From: Sphingobacteriia bacterium
GTDB taxonomy: Bacteria > Bacteroidota > Bacteroidia > UBA7662
Assembly (NCBI GenBank): GCA_009926245.1
Contig: RFPG01000004.1
Location: 1-15,617 of the forward strand
DNA: 15,617 bases
Reading direction: 5' to 3'
Each line of letters begins with the position of its first letter. Positions within the stretch are counted from its first letter, which is position 1. Under the pieces are notes generated by a model. It saw only the letters and a program-made list of their open reading frames with translations, was not told where the DNA came from and searched no databases. Position numbers and translations under genes: made by a program. Positions 1 to 7,884 of the stretch are shown here, one piece after another.

Positions 1-389
1 AGCATCCCACCGTAAACGCCCAGGCCAATGCTGAAGGTGCGCAACGGAATGCGCAGCGCATAATTCAGGCGGACATTGGTGGATTTGTTGAAATACTCTT
101 CGTCCTGAACAACCAAAAGCCCAAGCCCCCCTCTCAAAAACTCAACGGGAGCATGGATGCTAAAACAGGTGGTCCTGGGCGATGCATTCTCTGGGATGTT
201 CACCCATTGGTACCGGCTGGCGACCATGGTACTGATCGCATTCCTGGACCCCGTGACACCTGGGTTGTAAAAGAAATCGTTGAACATGTACTGGTTCCAC
301 TTGGGTTCTTGCTGTGCAGAAACCGCTGTGGACCATAACTGGAACAGAAGCAATGCGGCAAATCCTTTGCCAAGTCGATTTCGTGCCAT
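1..389 (-). CDS. PorP/SprF-family type IX secretion membrane protein (3' end cut by window edge)
   Basis: This is the N-terminal 129 residues of an outer-membrane protein; the rest lies beyond base 1. I chose the ATG at 389-387 because it opens a typical signal peptide: MARNR, a hydrophobic stretch, then SAQQ. After the signal comes EPKWNQYMFNDFFYNPGVTG, the hallmark start of the PorP/SprF family (mature proteins begin with a QYM...NPAxAG-like motif). A later stretch reads FLRGGLGLLVVQDE, also family-like. PorP/SprF proteins are beta-barrels associated with type IX secretion and gliding, and they are often paired with a PorE-like or surface protein. It follows hemD by 41 bp on the same strand and may be read through from it. 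I see no good promoter box in that gap. The family is clear. Which of the many PorP paralogues this is cannot be told. Confidence 0.9.
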   Translation of the reverse strand, partial: MARNRLGKGFAALLLFQLWSTAVSAQQEPKWNQYMFNDFFYNPGVTGSRNAISTMVASRYQWVNIPENASPRTTCFSIHAPVEFLRGGLGLLVVQDEEYFNKSTNVRLNYALRIPLRTFSIGLGVYGGM

Positions 390-430
390 GGAATAACCCC
401 GAAGAAACAACAGAAAAGGGAAATTCCCAA

Positions 431-1201
431 CTATTTGTGGCCTTTTTTGATACTGGCCTCCAACGCCATGACCAGCGATGGGAATTCAGGGGAAGGAGCC
501 GCGATATCCAATCGCAGACCCCGCTCCTGAACGGCCGCGTGGGTTTGCAGGCCCAAAGCAGCGATTTTGGTGGTGCCTTGAACGAAGTCCGGGAAATTCT
601 CAAAAAGTGACTTGATCCCCATCGGGCTAAAGAAGCAGAGGACATCGTATTTGATGTCGGCTAGGTCGCTCAGATCACTGGCAACGGTCCGGAACATCAC
701 CGCTTTGGTGACTTTCAAGCCCGATTTCTGGGCCTCGGCGGTGAAGGTATCCTGAAGAATATCTGAACAAGGCATTAAATAGGCCGCTTCCTTGTGCTTG
801 AGCATCTGAGGAAGGAGGTCCTCCAATCTTCCTTTACCAAAAGAAATTTTGCGCTTCCGCAATTGAGTGTACTTCTGAAGGTAAAGGCCGACCGCTTCAG
901 AAATACAGTAATACCGGGTTTCGGGGTCGATCTCGCAGCGCATTTCCTCGCAAAGCCTGAAATAATGATCGATTGCATTGCGGCTATTAAAAACGATGCT
1001 AGGGAAATCCGTTAATACAAGACGGTTCTTGCGGAAATCCTTGGCCGGCACGCCAACCACCTCAATAAAGGGCCGAAAATCAACCTTGATATTGAATTTG
1101 GTCGCCAATTCGGCCAAAGGAGAGCGTTCCCCCGGTTCCGGCTTGGGCTGGGAAACAAGAATGCTCCGGATTTTGCCTTTGGGGTTTGGGGTTTCAGCCA
1201 T
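431..1201 (-). CDS. hemD: Uroporphyrinogen-III synthase
   Basis: The 256-residue protein cyclises hydroxymethylbilane to uroporphyrinogen III in the cytoplasm, the branch point of haem and corrinoid synthesis. It shows the two-domain HemD pattern. The N-terminal half has ILVSQPKPE, then FRPFIEVVGV and the conserved block at VFNSRNAIDHYF (equivalent of the 'FTSxNAV' motif), then YYCISEAVGLYLQK. The C-terminal half has VTKAVMFRTV, VLCFFSPMGIKSLFE and KIAALGLQTHAAVQERG. Sequence identity among HemD proteins is always low, so recognition rests on these ordered blocks. I chose ATG 1201 (MAETPNPKG) over an in-frame TTG at 1219. It overlaps the end of the upstream DUF4271 gene by 8 bp (stop TGA 1196-1194), so translation is probably coupled. 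DUF4271 next to HemD is a recurring arrangement in Bacteroidota, from my recollection. Confidence 0.92.
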   Translation of the reverse strand: MAETPNPKGKIRSILVSQPKPEPGERSPLAELATKFNIKVDFRPFIEVVGVPAKDFRKNRLVLTDFPSIVFNSRNAIDHYFRLCEEMRCEIDPETRYYCISEAVGLYLQKYTQLRKRKISFGKGRLEDLLPQMLKHKEAAYLMPCSDILQDTFTAEAQKSGLKVTKAVMFRTVASDLSDLADIKYDVLCFFSPMGIKSLFENFPDFVQGTTKIAALGLQTHAAVQERGLRLDIAAPSPEFPSLVMALEASIKKGHK

Positions 1202-1955
1202 GCAGGATAAAGTGGGCAAGAAGGGTCAATGGTAAAATTTCGAAGGTGCAAATATAAAAAATCAACAAAAGAAGGCGGTCTGTACCAAACTCATAAGCCA
1301 TGCGGCCCTGACGCACCCACCGAAGAACAAGGCTCAGCAGGAGCAAAGCCCCAAATCCTTGGCTGGAATAGCTTTTCCAATGGGTATTCCCAAATGCCAA
1401 AACCAAGGCCCAAAGCAAAAACAACGGTACCCAGAGATGCGAAAGCACCCTGGACCCTTGGCGCATGGCGTGAACCATTTCTTCCCATTCCACCGCCCAA
1501 CCAAGCAGCCGAAGCCAACCGTCAAAGACCCAGGCCAACATAATCAGGACCAAAAACCAAACCAACGGCACCAGGAAGGGGTAGGATGCTAAGGCATTCC
1601 CCCAAGCAGGGACCGGGGGTCCCCCCAGAATTTGGGTCAGTGTCAACCCAAGCCCCAAGGCCCATAATAGACCCCAACCCCAGCGTTGCCATTGACTCTC
1701 CGCATGCCGCGACCGGACGCTTTGCATAAAAATCCGGTAATTGACCAGCTGATGAAGTCGCGATGGGTAATAAGAGGGGTCTCTTCCGACCAAAATGGAC
1801 AAGAGAATCCATAAAATCCACCAAACACTAAAAAACCAGGTCCCCGGAGCCGTCGAAGGGACTGCCGGATGGGGATGCAGCGACGCGGCCCCAACATTCG
1901 ACCCCGCGCTAACCAAAAGCAACCAACAAAGCACCAAGAGCAACCGCACCAACAT
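1194..1955 (-). CDS. DUF4271 family integral membrane protein
   Basis: The 253-residue protein is strongly hydrophobic with about six or seven predicted membrane helices: residues 3-23 (may act as signal anchor), about 40-57 (FFSVWWILWILLSILVG), 93-113, 124-150, 170-190, 198-214 and 228-250. The loop after the second helix carries the family-like stretch YYPSRLHQLVNYRIF, and FEILPLTLLAHFIL is close to the end. DUF4271 is a Bacteroidota-restricted family of unknown function. It overlaps hemD by 8 bp and heads that operon. The start ATG lies four bases after a perfect TAnnTTTG box, so the message may be leaderless. Family assignment rests on length, topology, the YR(I/L)F-type loop and the hemD neighbour. 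I know of no demonstrated function. Confidence 0.83.
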   Translation of the reverse strand: MLVRLLLVLCWLLLVSAGSNVGAASLHPHPAVPSTAPGTWFFSVWWILWILLSILVGRDPSYYPSRLHQLVNYRIFMQSVRSRHAESQWQRWGWGLLWALGLGLTLTQILGGPPVPAWGNALASYPFLVPLVWFLVLIMLAWVFDGWLRLLGWAVEWEEMVHAMRQGSRVLSHLWVPLFLLWALVLAFGNTHWKSYSSQGFGALLLLSLVLRWVRQGRMAYEFGTDRLLLLIFYICTFEILPLTLLAHFILHG

Positions 1956-1959
1956 GACA

Positions 1960-1967
1960 CAAAATTA
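1960..1967 (-). promoter_or_regulatory. Candidate -7 box for the DUF4271-hemD-porP operon
   Basis: Read on the minus strand this is TAATTTTG, a perfect match to the Bacteroidota -7 consensus TAnnTTTG. Four bases (tgtc) separate it from the ATG at 1955, which would place transcription start at or next to the A of the ATG. No clear TTG -33 element is visible in the usual position, although a TTTCG lies in roughly that region. It shares the bases TA with the opposing box for addA. Confidence 0.4.
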
Positions 1968-1973
1968 CCTTTG
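1966..1973 (+). promoter_or_regulatory. Candidate -7 box for the AddA-like gene
   Basis: TACCTTTG matches TAnnTTTG perfectly and ends seven bases before the ATG at 1981. The predicted leader is therefore only a few bases. I see no TTG-type -33 element upstream. The first two bases, 1966-1967, are also the first two bases of the opposing minus-strand box. Confidence 0.4.
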
Positions 1974-1980
1974 AAACACG

Positions 1981-4900
1981 ATGGGAACGAAACGACTTTT
2001 GGTTTATCGTGCGTCGGCCGGATCGGGTAAAACCCACCAGCTGGTCACCACCTACCTGCGTTTGGTATTGGCATCGGCCGACCCCCTCGCCGTTCGCCAA
2101 ACACTAGCCATCACCTTCACCCAAAAGGCAGCTCAGGAGATGAGGCATCGCATCCTCCAACAATTGCGCAAGATGGGAAGCCTGGACGAGGCCTTGGCCT
2201 ACGAATCATCCGACCCGATCCGGGCTGAGTTGCTGGATGCCTTGCAATTGGAACCCGAGGAGCTGCGGGAACGTTCACGACGCCTGCACCGAACCATGCT
2301 CCACCGATACAGCGACACCGCTATCGGAACCATTGATTCCTTCATCAGCCAAATGGCACGTCCCTTTTACAGGGAATTGCGAAGCGGTCAGGATTTTGAA
2401 ATTGAATTGGACCGGGACGCACTGATTGAGGAAGCCATCGAACCCTTTTTGGCTCAAGTGGGTCAAAAGGAGAACGAGGTTTCAACCTTGTTGCTGAAAT
2501 TCTCCCAACATCTCAACAAAGACGAGAAAAGTTGGAATATCCGCCACTTGCTGGTCCGCTACGCTTCGTTCCTATTCCAAGACAGGGCCTACCCCTACCT
2601 GGAAACCCTCCAAAAAATTAAACCGGCGGATTACGCGGCTTTTTATGACCAACTTGCGGAAATTTTGGAGGAAAAATACCGAGAACAAAGGGAAGGCGCC
2701 AGCTCCTTGCTGGAGGACTTGGCCTTGGCGGGATACGGCGCGGACCAACTCTATTACGGGTCCAAGGGCTTGATCTATCACCTGGAAAAACACAGGCAGA
2801 ACATCGCCCACAAGCTCCATGCCAATGTCGAAAAAGCGCTCAACGACCAAAACAAAGTTCTCAAGTCAGGGACCCATCCACCCGATTTTCAAAACTGGAT
2901 TGAACGCCTTCGGATTTTTTTGAGCCAACAAAAAGCCGTTGCTCCCGATCTCGCCCTGATGCAAGCCGTCTTGGATCTCCGTTATGCGACCACCCTGCTA
3001 GGAACCCTGTACCAACATTTCACGGATTTTAGCAGAGCGAACGTCAAGATGCCTTTGAACTTTCTTTATTTTCAATTGGCTGATCTGGTCCAGCAAACCC
3101 ATCCAGAATACCTCTGCGACCGGGTTGGGCATCGGTACCTGAACATGTTGGTGGATGAGTTTCAGGACACCAGTCTCTTGCAATGGCAATGCCTAGAACC
3201 CCTTATGGACAATGGATTAGCCTCAGGAGGCACCGCCATGGTGGTGGGCGATGTCAAGCAGTCCATTTACCGATGGAGGAACGGCGATGCCCGATTGTTG
3301 GCCTCCTTGCCTGCAACTCGCTGGGACGCTACCGCCTCCCGACTTTGGGCAGAATTGTACGAGGGAATTCCCTTGCAAACGAATTACCGTTCTCGTAACA
3401 ATATACTGCATTTTAACAATTCTTTCTTTGGTTGGTGTCGTCAAAATTGGGAGGGCCTGATGGCCTCCACCTACCTTGAAGTCGAACAAGAACTCCCACA
3501 GGCCCCTGCAACCTGCCCGCCCTGGCAAGGCAGAACCCGGATATTGGCCTTTGATCCATCGGAACCCGAACGCAGCCTTGAAACCAATCGCGTTGAAGTA
3601 TGTTACGAATTAATTCGGCACTACAGACAACAGGGTATCAAAGCATCGGATATCGCCATCCTCGTACGCACCAACCGGACCGGATCTGCGTTGGCCCAAG
3701 GCCTTATTCGCCGGGGCCAGGCCGTCGTATCCCCCGATAACCTGCTCTTGGGTCTCAACCCCCGGGTCCGCCTTATGGTGCATGCCTGGTTCTACCTCCA
3801 TCAACCCGGCGATCCTGTGCATGCCGAAACCTTGCTTCGGGATCTGGACCTGGATGCCTACTTGCAGGATCCCACGAGAAATGCGAGGGAGGCCCTCTTA
3901 GAGAAATTTCCATCCCTGGTCATTTCGACCCTGCTCGACCTACCCCTGGCCGCCCAGATGCAGGAATTGGCCGTGGTGATGAATTTGACCCATCAACCAA
4001 GCCCCTTTGTGCAACGGCTCCTGGACGAATGGGTCAACCAATGCGCCAAAGGACCTCGAATTCAAGAATTGGAAGACTGGTGGCTCAACGTCGGTCACCA
4101 AATAAAAATCCAGTGGTCCGGCAACGAGGAAGCGGTCCAATTAATGACCGTGCACAGCGCCAAGGGTCTACAATTTGAGGTGGTATTGGTGGCAGAAATG
4201 GATCGTCGGAACAAAAAAGCCGTTCTGGCCCAGCAATGGATCTCCCAAATACCCGCCGCATCTTGGGGCATGGACGAAAAAGTTCCACCCGGGGTCGTTC
4301 CGGTACATTTAGTGGAAACATCCGCCCTCAAAAACGCCCCAAAAGACTTTGCAGATCTGGCCCAAAGCGAGGATGAACTCAACGATTTGGATTATATCAA
4401 TATCCTGTATGTTGCCTTGACCCGGGCCAAAACCCATATGGAAATTCTCACCGAAAAATGGAATGGCAAAAAAGACGGTTTGTTTAGCCTTGGTAATATT
4501 TGGGGTGCCTACATCCAAGGCCAGGAACCCGATTCGGAAACATGGACCCGGACCGAACGTGATTCTGAATGGCCCGGTGAACCTGAAACCTGGAGCCTTC
4601 AACCCGCGACCACCATCCAACCTTCGTTGGGGTTGGAAAATTCTGAACCCAATAAATACATCTCCTTGGAAACGGAGCATGCGCCCAAGACTTTTTCAAC
4701 CATGCGTGATGCCCTCAACCAAAATCTGCACTGGCCCGAAGTTCCAACCGAAGCCATCGAAGCAGGCGTCTATTTGCACCGACTCATGGCCAAAATTCAA
4801 GATCGCACAAAATCAGAAAGCATACTCCAAACCTGGGACCACGATGAAACCGTTGCTCCAGGCCTCCGTCAAAAAGTAAGTCAATGGGCCCGCAGTCTAC

Positions 4901-5160
4901 TCCAAAGACCGGATTTGGAAGCCTTTTTTGACGGACATTCCACCGTACTGCGCGAGCACCCGGTCCTCTTGCAAGACGGCAGCAGCCTTCAACCTGATCT
5001 AATCCTCTTGGGTCAAGACGGAAGCGCCCGTGTTTTGGATTTCAAAACAGGACGACCCCGCCAAGAACACCGTGAACAGCTCGAACAATACCTGGACATC
5101 CTCCAACAAGCCGGTTACCCCAGCAGCGGATCCTTGGTTTATACCGAAGACGAATCCTAG
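1981..5160 (+). CDS. AddA/RecB-type UvrD helicase with C-terminal PD-(D/E)XK nuclease
   Basis: This 1059-residue protein unwinds and degrades double-strand DNA ends for recombinational repair in the family's known role. Superfamily 1 helicase motifs appear in order: Walker A ASAGSGKT (11-18), motif Ia TFTQKAAQEM (45-54), Walker B VDEFQDTS (391-398), motif III VVGDVKQSIYRWR, motif IV TNYRSR, motif V TVHSAKGLQFE (723-733) and motif VI YVALTRAK (810-817). The C-terminus has the RecB/AddA-type nuclease: H933 in GVYLHRL, D1006 in QPDLILL, DFKTG at 1020-1024 and QLEQY at 1033-1037, so all catalytic positions seem present. At 1059 residues it is somewhat shorter than Bacillus AddA (about 1230). The usual partner AddB is not adjacent: upstream is a divergent DUF4271 operon and downstream a convergent peptidase. 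An AddA role is therefore likely but inferred. Confidence 0.93.
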   Translation: MGTKRLLVYRASAGSGKTHQLVTTYLRLVLASADPLAVRQTLAITFTQKAAQEMRHRILQQLRKMGSLDEALAYESSDPIRAELLDALQLEPEELRERSRRLHRTMLHRYSDTAIGTIDSFISQMARPFYRELRSGQDFEIELDRDALIEEAIEPFLAQVGQKENEVSTLLLKFSQHLNKDEKSWNIRHLLVRYASFLFQDRAYPYLETLQKIKPADYAAFYDQLAEILEEKYREQREGASSLLEDLALAGYGADQLYYGSKGLIYHLEKHRQNIAHKLHANVEKALNDQNKVLKSGTHPPDFQNWIERLRIFLSQQKAVAPDLALMQAVLDLRYATTLLGTLYQHFTDFSRANVKMPLNFLYFQLADLVQQTHPEYLCDRVGHRYLNMLVDEFQDTSLLQWQCLEPLMDNGLASGGTAMVVGDVKQSIYRWRNGDARLLASLPATRWDATASRLWAELYEGIPLQTNYRSRNNILHFNNSFFGWCRQNWEGLMASTYLEVEQELPQAPATCPPWQGRTRILAFDPSEPERSLETNRVEVCYELIRHYRQQGIKASDIAILVRTNRTGSALAQGLIRRGQAVVSPDNLLLGLNPRVRLMVHAWFYLHQPGDPVHAETLLRDLDLDAYLQDPTRNAREALLEKFPSLVISTLLDLPLAAQMQELAVVMNLTHQPSPFVQRLLDEWVNQCAKGPRIQELEDWWLNVGHQIKIQWSGNEEAVQLMTVHSAKGLQFEVVLVAEMDRRNKKAVLAQQWISQIPAASWGMDEKVPPGVVPVHLVETSALKNAPKDFADLAQSEDELNDLDYINILYVALTRAKTHMEILTEKWNGKKDGLFSLGNIWGAYIQGQEPDSETWTRTERDSEWPGEPETWSLQPATTIQPSLGLENSEPNKYISLETEHAPKTFSTMRDALNQNLHWPEVPTEAIEAGVYLHRLMAKIQDRTKSESILQTWDHDETVAPGLRQKVSQWARSLLQRPDLEAFFDGHSTVLREHPVLLQDGSSLQPDLILLGQDGSARVLDFKTGRPRQEHREQLEQYLDILQQAGYPSSGSLVYTEDES

Positions 5161-5173
5161 CTAAACGATTAGC
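5160..5173. terminator. Small hairpin at the addA/S9 convergent junction
   Basis: GCTAA, loop ACGA, TTAGC forms a perfect 5-bp stem that contains the last base of the addA stop codon and the whole peptidase stop codon. Only eight bases separate the two genes. The stem is short and A+T-rich with no T-run, so a terminator role is weak. It is recorded because it is the only secondary structure at this junction. Confidence 0.2.
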
Positions 5174-7367
5174 GAGCGAATGGCTCAAATTCAATGTTAT
5201 AGAACATAAAGGCCCACTTATCCGCAGCCTCATCCAGAATCATGGACGTGGGTTTGCCGGCACCGTGACCAGCCTTGACATCAATGCGAATCAAAACGGG
5301 TGAAGGCCCGCTTTGCTTGCTCTGGAGTTCGGCGATGAATTTGTAAGAATGGGCCGGCACCACTCGGTCGTCGTGATCGGCGGTGGTCACCATGGTCGCC
5401 GGATAGGACGTTTTGGCCTTGACATTGTGGACCGGTGAATAACCCCGCAGGTATTGAAACATCGCCTCGGAATCGTCCGAACGACCGTAATCATAAGCCC
5501 AACCGGCACCGGCTGTAAAGGTGTGATAGCGCAACATATCCAAAACGCCCACTGCCGGAAAACATACCTTGAACAAATCGGGACGCTGGGTCATGCAAGC
5601 CCCTACCAAAAGCCCCCCGTTGGAGCCCCCGGCGATCGCCAAACGACCCGACTGGGTGTATCCGTTGTTAATTAACCATTCGGCCGCGGATATAAAGTCA
5701 TCAAATACATTTTGTTTTTGCATTTTGGTGCCAGCATCGTGCCAACGATCTCCGTATTCTCCCCCACCGCGCAGGTTGGCCACCGCGTAGATGCCACCTT
5801 GCTCCATAAAAAACAGGTTTGAAACCGAGAAAGAGGGCGACAAACTAATGTTAAATCCTCCATATCCATACAGCAAAACCGGATTGTCTCCGTTGGGTAC
5901 CACATCCCTGCGGTGGGTTAATATCATCGGAACCTTGGTGCCGTCCTTTGACTCGTAGAAGACTTGGGTACTGACGTATTGATCCGGTTCAAAATCCACC
6001 TTGCTTTGCTTGTAAACCGTGGAGGTGCCTTCGGACAATTCCAGGCGGTAAATAATAGGAGGGCTGGTATAGGACGCGAATGAATAATAACATATTTTTT
6101 CGTTGCGCTTTCCACCGAAACCGGATGCCGTTCCCAATCCCGGTAGTTTTATTTCGCGGACCATCGTTCCTTTACGGTTGTATTGAAGGACTTTGCTGAC
6201 TGCATCTTGCAGATAACTCGCAAAAAAGTAGCCTCCAACGGCTGATACGGACAAAGGAAATTCGGTTTCTGATATCACATCTTGCCATTGGCGGGAATCA
6301 GGCGACTTGAGACTGGTCCAAACCAAACGGCGATTGGGCGCCTTGAGGTTGGTCAACAAATAAACCGAATCGCCCTCGACATGCACAACATCGGTTTCGT
6401 TTTCCAGGCCTTGAATGATGGGCAGAATGGGTGCATTTTTGGAGCGTAAATCTTTGAAATAAAGCTCGTTACCGTAGGTTGCTTGGGCAGCTGAGATAAA
6501 GAGGTAGCGGCCGTCCTCGCTCACCACCGCGCCGATATAACGGTAAGGATTGGCCTCACCGCCAAAGATCAATTCATCCGCTTTTTGGGGTTGATCCAAG
6601 CGATGGTAATACAATTTATGAAACTGTGTTTTGCCGGACAAGGCCGAACCCTGCTGAGGTTTGTCGTAACTGGAATAGAAAAAACCTTCGCGGCCTTTCC
6701 AAGCCAGGGAGCTAAACTTGACATCAACCAAGGTATCCCCCACCTGCTTGCGGGTTTTGGTTTGGAGGACCACCACCTTGCGCCAATCCGATCCCCCTTC
6801 GCTAATTTGAAAAGCACAATGCGATCCATCCTCCGAAAACTGAATTCCGGCCAAGGACGAGGTCCCATCCTTGGAGAATTGATTGGGGTCCAAAAAGACT
6901 TCGGCAAGCCCGGGCTGGGCGTTGGATTCCCTGTACAAAACGGACTGGTTCTGCAATCCATTGTTTTTGTAGTAATACGTGTAGTCCCCTTCTTGAAAAG
7001 GCGCTGAATATTTCTCGTAATTCCACAAGGACTCCAAGCGCTTCCGGATTTTATCGCGATACGTAATTTGCTTGAGGTAGCCAAAGGTGACCTCGTTCTG
7101 CCGGCGAACCCAATCGGCCGTTTCTTCGGATCGATCGTCTTCGAGCCAGCGATACGGATCTTCCACCACCTGGTTAAAGTAGGTATCCACCTGATCCACT
7201 TTGCGGGTATCGGGGTATTGGAGTGGCTGGGCCTGGGTTGGGGTCATTCCGGCCCAAAGAACCAAAGCAAGGGCCGTCAAACAGCTCTTTGATAGAAATG
7301 GGAACGTGCGGAAAACGAGGGTAGCCTTGGCGGCTTCGACCAAGGATATTCTAAAAAAATCAGGCAT
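5169..7367 (-). CDS. Secreted S9A prolyl oligopeptidase
   Basis: The 732-residue serine peptidase cleaves short peptides after proline. An N-terminal region of about 47 residues carries a hydrophobic run (LTALALVLWAGM) ending in TQAQ, consistent with export to the periplasm or beyond. The mature part starts with the S9A pattern YPDTRKVDQVDTYF..VEDPYRWLED. A seven-bladed propeller region follows, and the hydrolase domain contains GYGGFN, the nucleophile motif GGSNGG (S582), ADHDDRVVP (D666, with substrate-binding R668) and AGHGAG (H701). The triad is complete and the length is normal for the family plus a signal. The ATG at 7367 gives an unusually long n-region, and a later non-ATG start is possible. 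It ends 8 bp from the convergent addA stop. A hairpin and a perfect TAnnTTTG box precede it. Confidence 0.95.
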   Translation of the reverse strand: MPDFFRISLVEAAKATLVFRTFPFLSKSCLTALALVLWAGMTPTQAQPLQYPDTRKVDQVDTYFNQVVEDPYRWLEDDRSEETADWVRRQNEVTFGYLKQITYRDKIRKRLESLWNYEKYSAPFQEGDYTYYYKNNGLQNQSVLYRESNAQPGLAEVFLDPNQFSKDGTSSLAGIQFSEDGSHCAFQISEGGSDWRKVVVLQTKTRKQVGDTLVDVKFSSLAWKGREGFFYSSYDKPQQGSALSGKTQFHKLYYHRLDQPQKADELIFGGEANPYRYIGAVVSEDGRYLFISAAQATYGNELYFKDLRSKNAPILPIIQGLENETDVVHVEGDSVYLLTNLKAPNRRLVWTSLKSPDSRQWQDVISETEFPLSVSAVGGYFFASYLQDAVSKVLQYNRKGTMVREIKLPGLGTASGFGGKRNEKICYYSFASYTSPPIIYRLELSEGTSTVYKQSKVDFEPDQYVSTQVFYESKDGTKVPMILTHRRDVVPNGDNPVLLYGYGGFNISLSPSFSVSNLFFMEQGGIYAVANLRGGGEYGDRWHDAGTKMQKQNVFDDFISAAEWLINNGYTQSGRLAIAGGSNGGLLVGACMTQRPDLFKVCFPAVGVLDMLRYHTFTAGAGWAYDYGRSDDSEAMFQYLRGYSPVHNVKAKTSYPATMVTTADHDDRVVPAHSYKFIAELQSKQSGPSPVLIRIDVKAGHGAGKPTSMILDEAADKWAFMFYNIEFEPFAR

Positions 7368-7384
7368 GGGTAAGAATTTTACCC
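7368..7384 (-). promoter_or_regulatory. Hairpin abutting the S9 peptidase start codon
   Basis: GGGTAA, a five-base loop and TTACCC form a perfect 6-bp stem that ends directly against the ATG at 7367. It also touches the last base of the adjacent -7 box. If transcription starts upstream of it, the stem could limit initiation. If it starts at the predicted site, only part of the stem is transcribed and it would act at DNA level or not at all. Confidence 0.3.
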
Positions 7385-7391
7385 AAAGATA
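7384..7391 (-). promoter_or_regulatory. Candidate -7 box for the S9 peptidase
   Basis: On the minus strand this reads TATCTTTG, a perfect TAnnTTTG match. It lies 16 bases before the ATG at 7367 and just inside the gap after crtZ, whose stop is at 7403-7401. No well placed TTG -33 element is seen. It suggests the peptidase has its own promoter rather than depending on carH-crtZ. Confidence 0.4.
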
Positions 7392-7400
7392 GGTTCAAGG

Positions 7401-7862
7401 CTACTTCGTCCTTCCGGCCCAGAACTTGCGCGGAAACAGCCACAGGCCGTAGGATTCGGAGGGCTTGGCCTGCAAGGAAGCATGATGAGCGCGATGGGCA
7501 CGGATCATGGCCTGGAGATAAGGCCCGTCCAAGGGCCTGGGTAGCACCCAGCGGCGATGAACCCATGCATCGTGGAGCACGAAATAAAACAAACCGTACA
7601 TGCAGACCCCGATACCTGCACCCAGTTGAAAGGAATGTAGGGGTTCAAGGGATCCAAGCACCAGATACAAGCCCAAACTTCCAAAGGCCAACGAAAAAAC
7701 ATCGTTCCATTCCAGACCCCGCCCGGAGGGACGATGATGTGTCCGGTGTATGAACCATAAAGGACCATGCATGAGGTATTTGTGCACCGCCCAACCCAGA
7801 ATTTCCATTCCGCCAAAGCCGAGCAGGCCCCCCAAAACGACTTTCCATAGAACCATTTCCAT
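7401..7862 (-). CDS. crtZ: Beta-carotene hydroxylase CrtZ
   Basis: The 153-residue membrane di-iron hydroxylase adds 3-hydroxyls to beta-ionone rings, turning beta-carotene into zeaxanthin. All four histidine boxes are visible: HKYLMH (27-32), HRTHH (39-43), HDAWVH (97-102) and HRAHH (123-127). The spacing fits the CrtZ branch of the fatty acid hydroxylase superfamily. The segments around residues 8-26 and 57-96 are hydrophobic and would span the membrane. I chose ATG 7862 (MEMVLWK); a second ATG two codons later is an alternative, and the longer open frame would run into the regulator gene. It starts 22 bp after carH on the same strand, so the two are probably cotranscribed. The gap contains a small inverted repeat (CTTCG/CGAAG, 7863-7878) right before the ATG. 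No other carotenoid gene is in the window. Confidence 0.93.
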   Translation of the reverse strand: MEMVLWKVVLGGLLGFGGMEILGWAVHKYLMHGPLWFIHRTHHRPSGRGLEWNDVFSLAFGSLGLYLVLGSLEPLHSFQLGAGIGVCMYGLFYFVLHDAWVHRRWVLPRPLDGPYLQAMIRAHRAHHASLQAKPSESYGLWLFPRKFWAGRTK

Positions 7863-7884
7863 CTTCGAAGGAGCGAAGTTATCG

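Noticed and set aside
431..1219. Longer hemD starting at TTG 1219
   Set aside because: The ATG at 1201 gives a normal N-terminus and a tidy 8-bp overlap with DUF4271.
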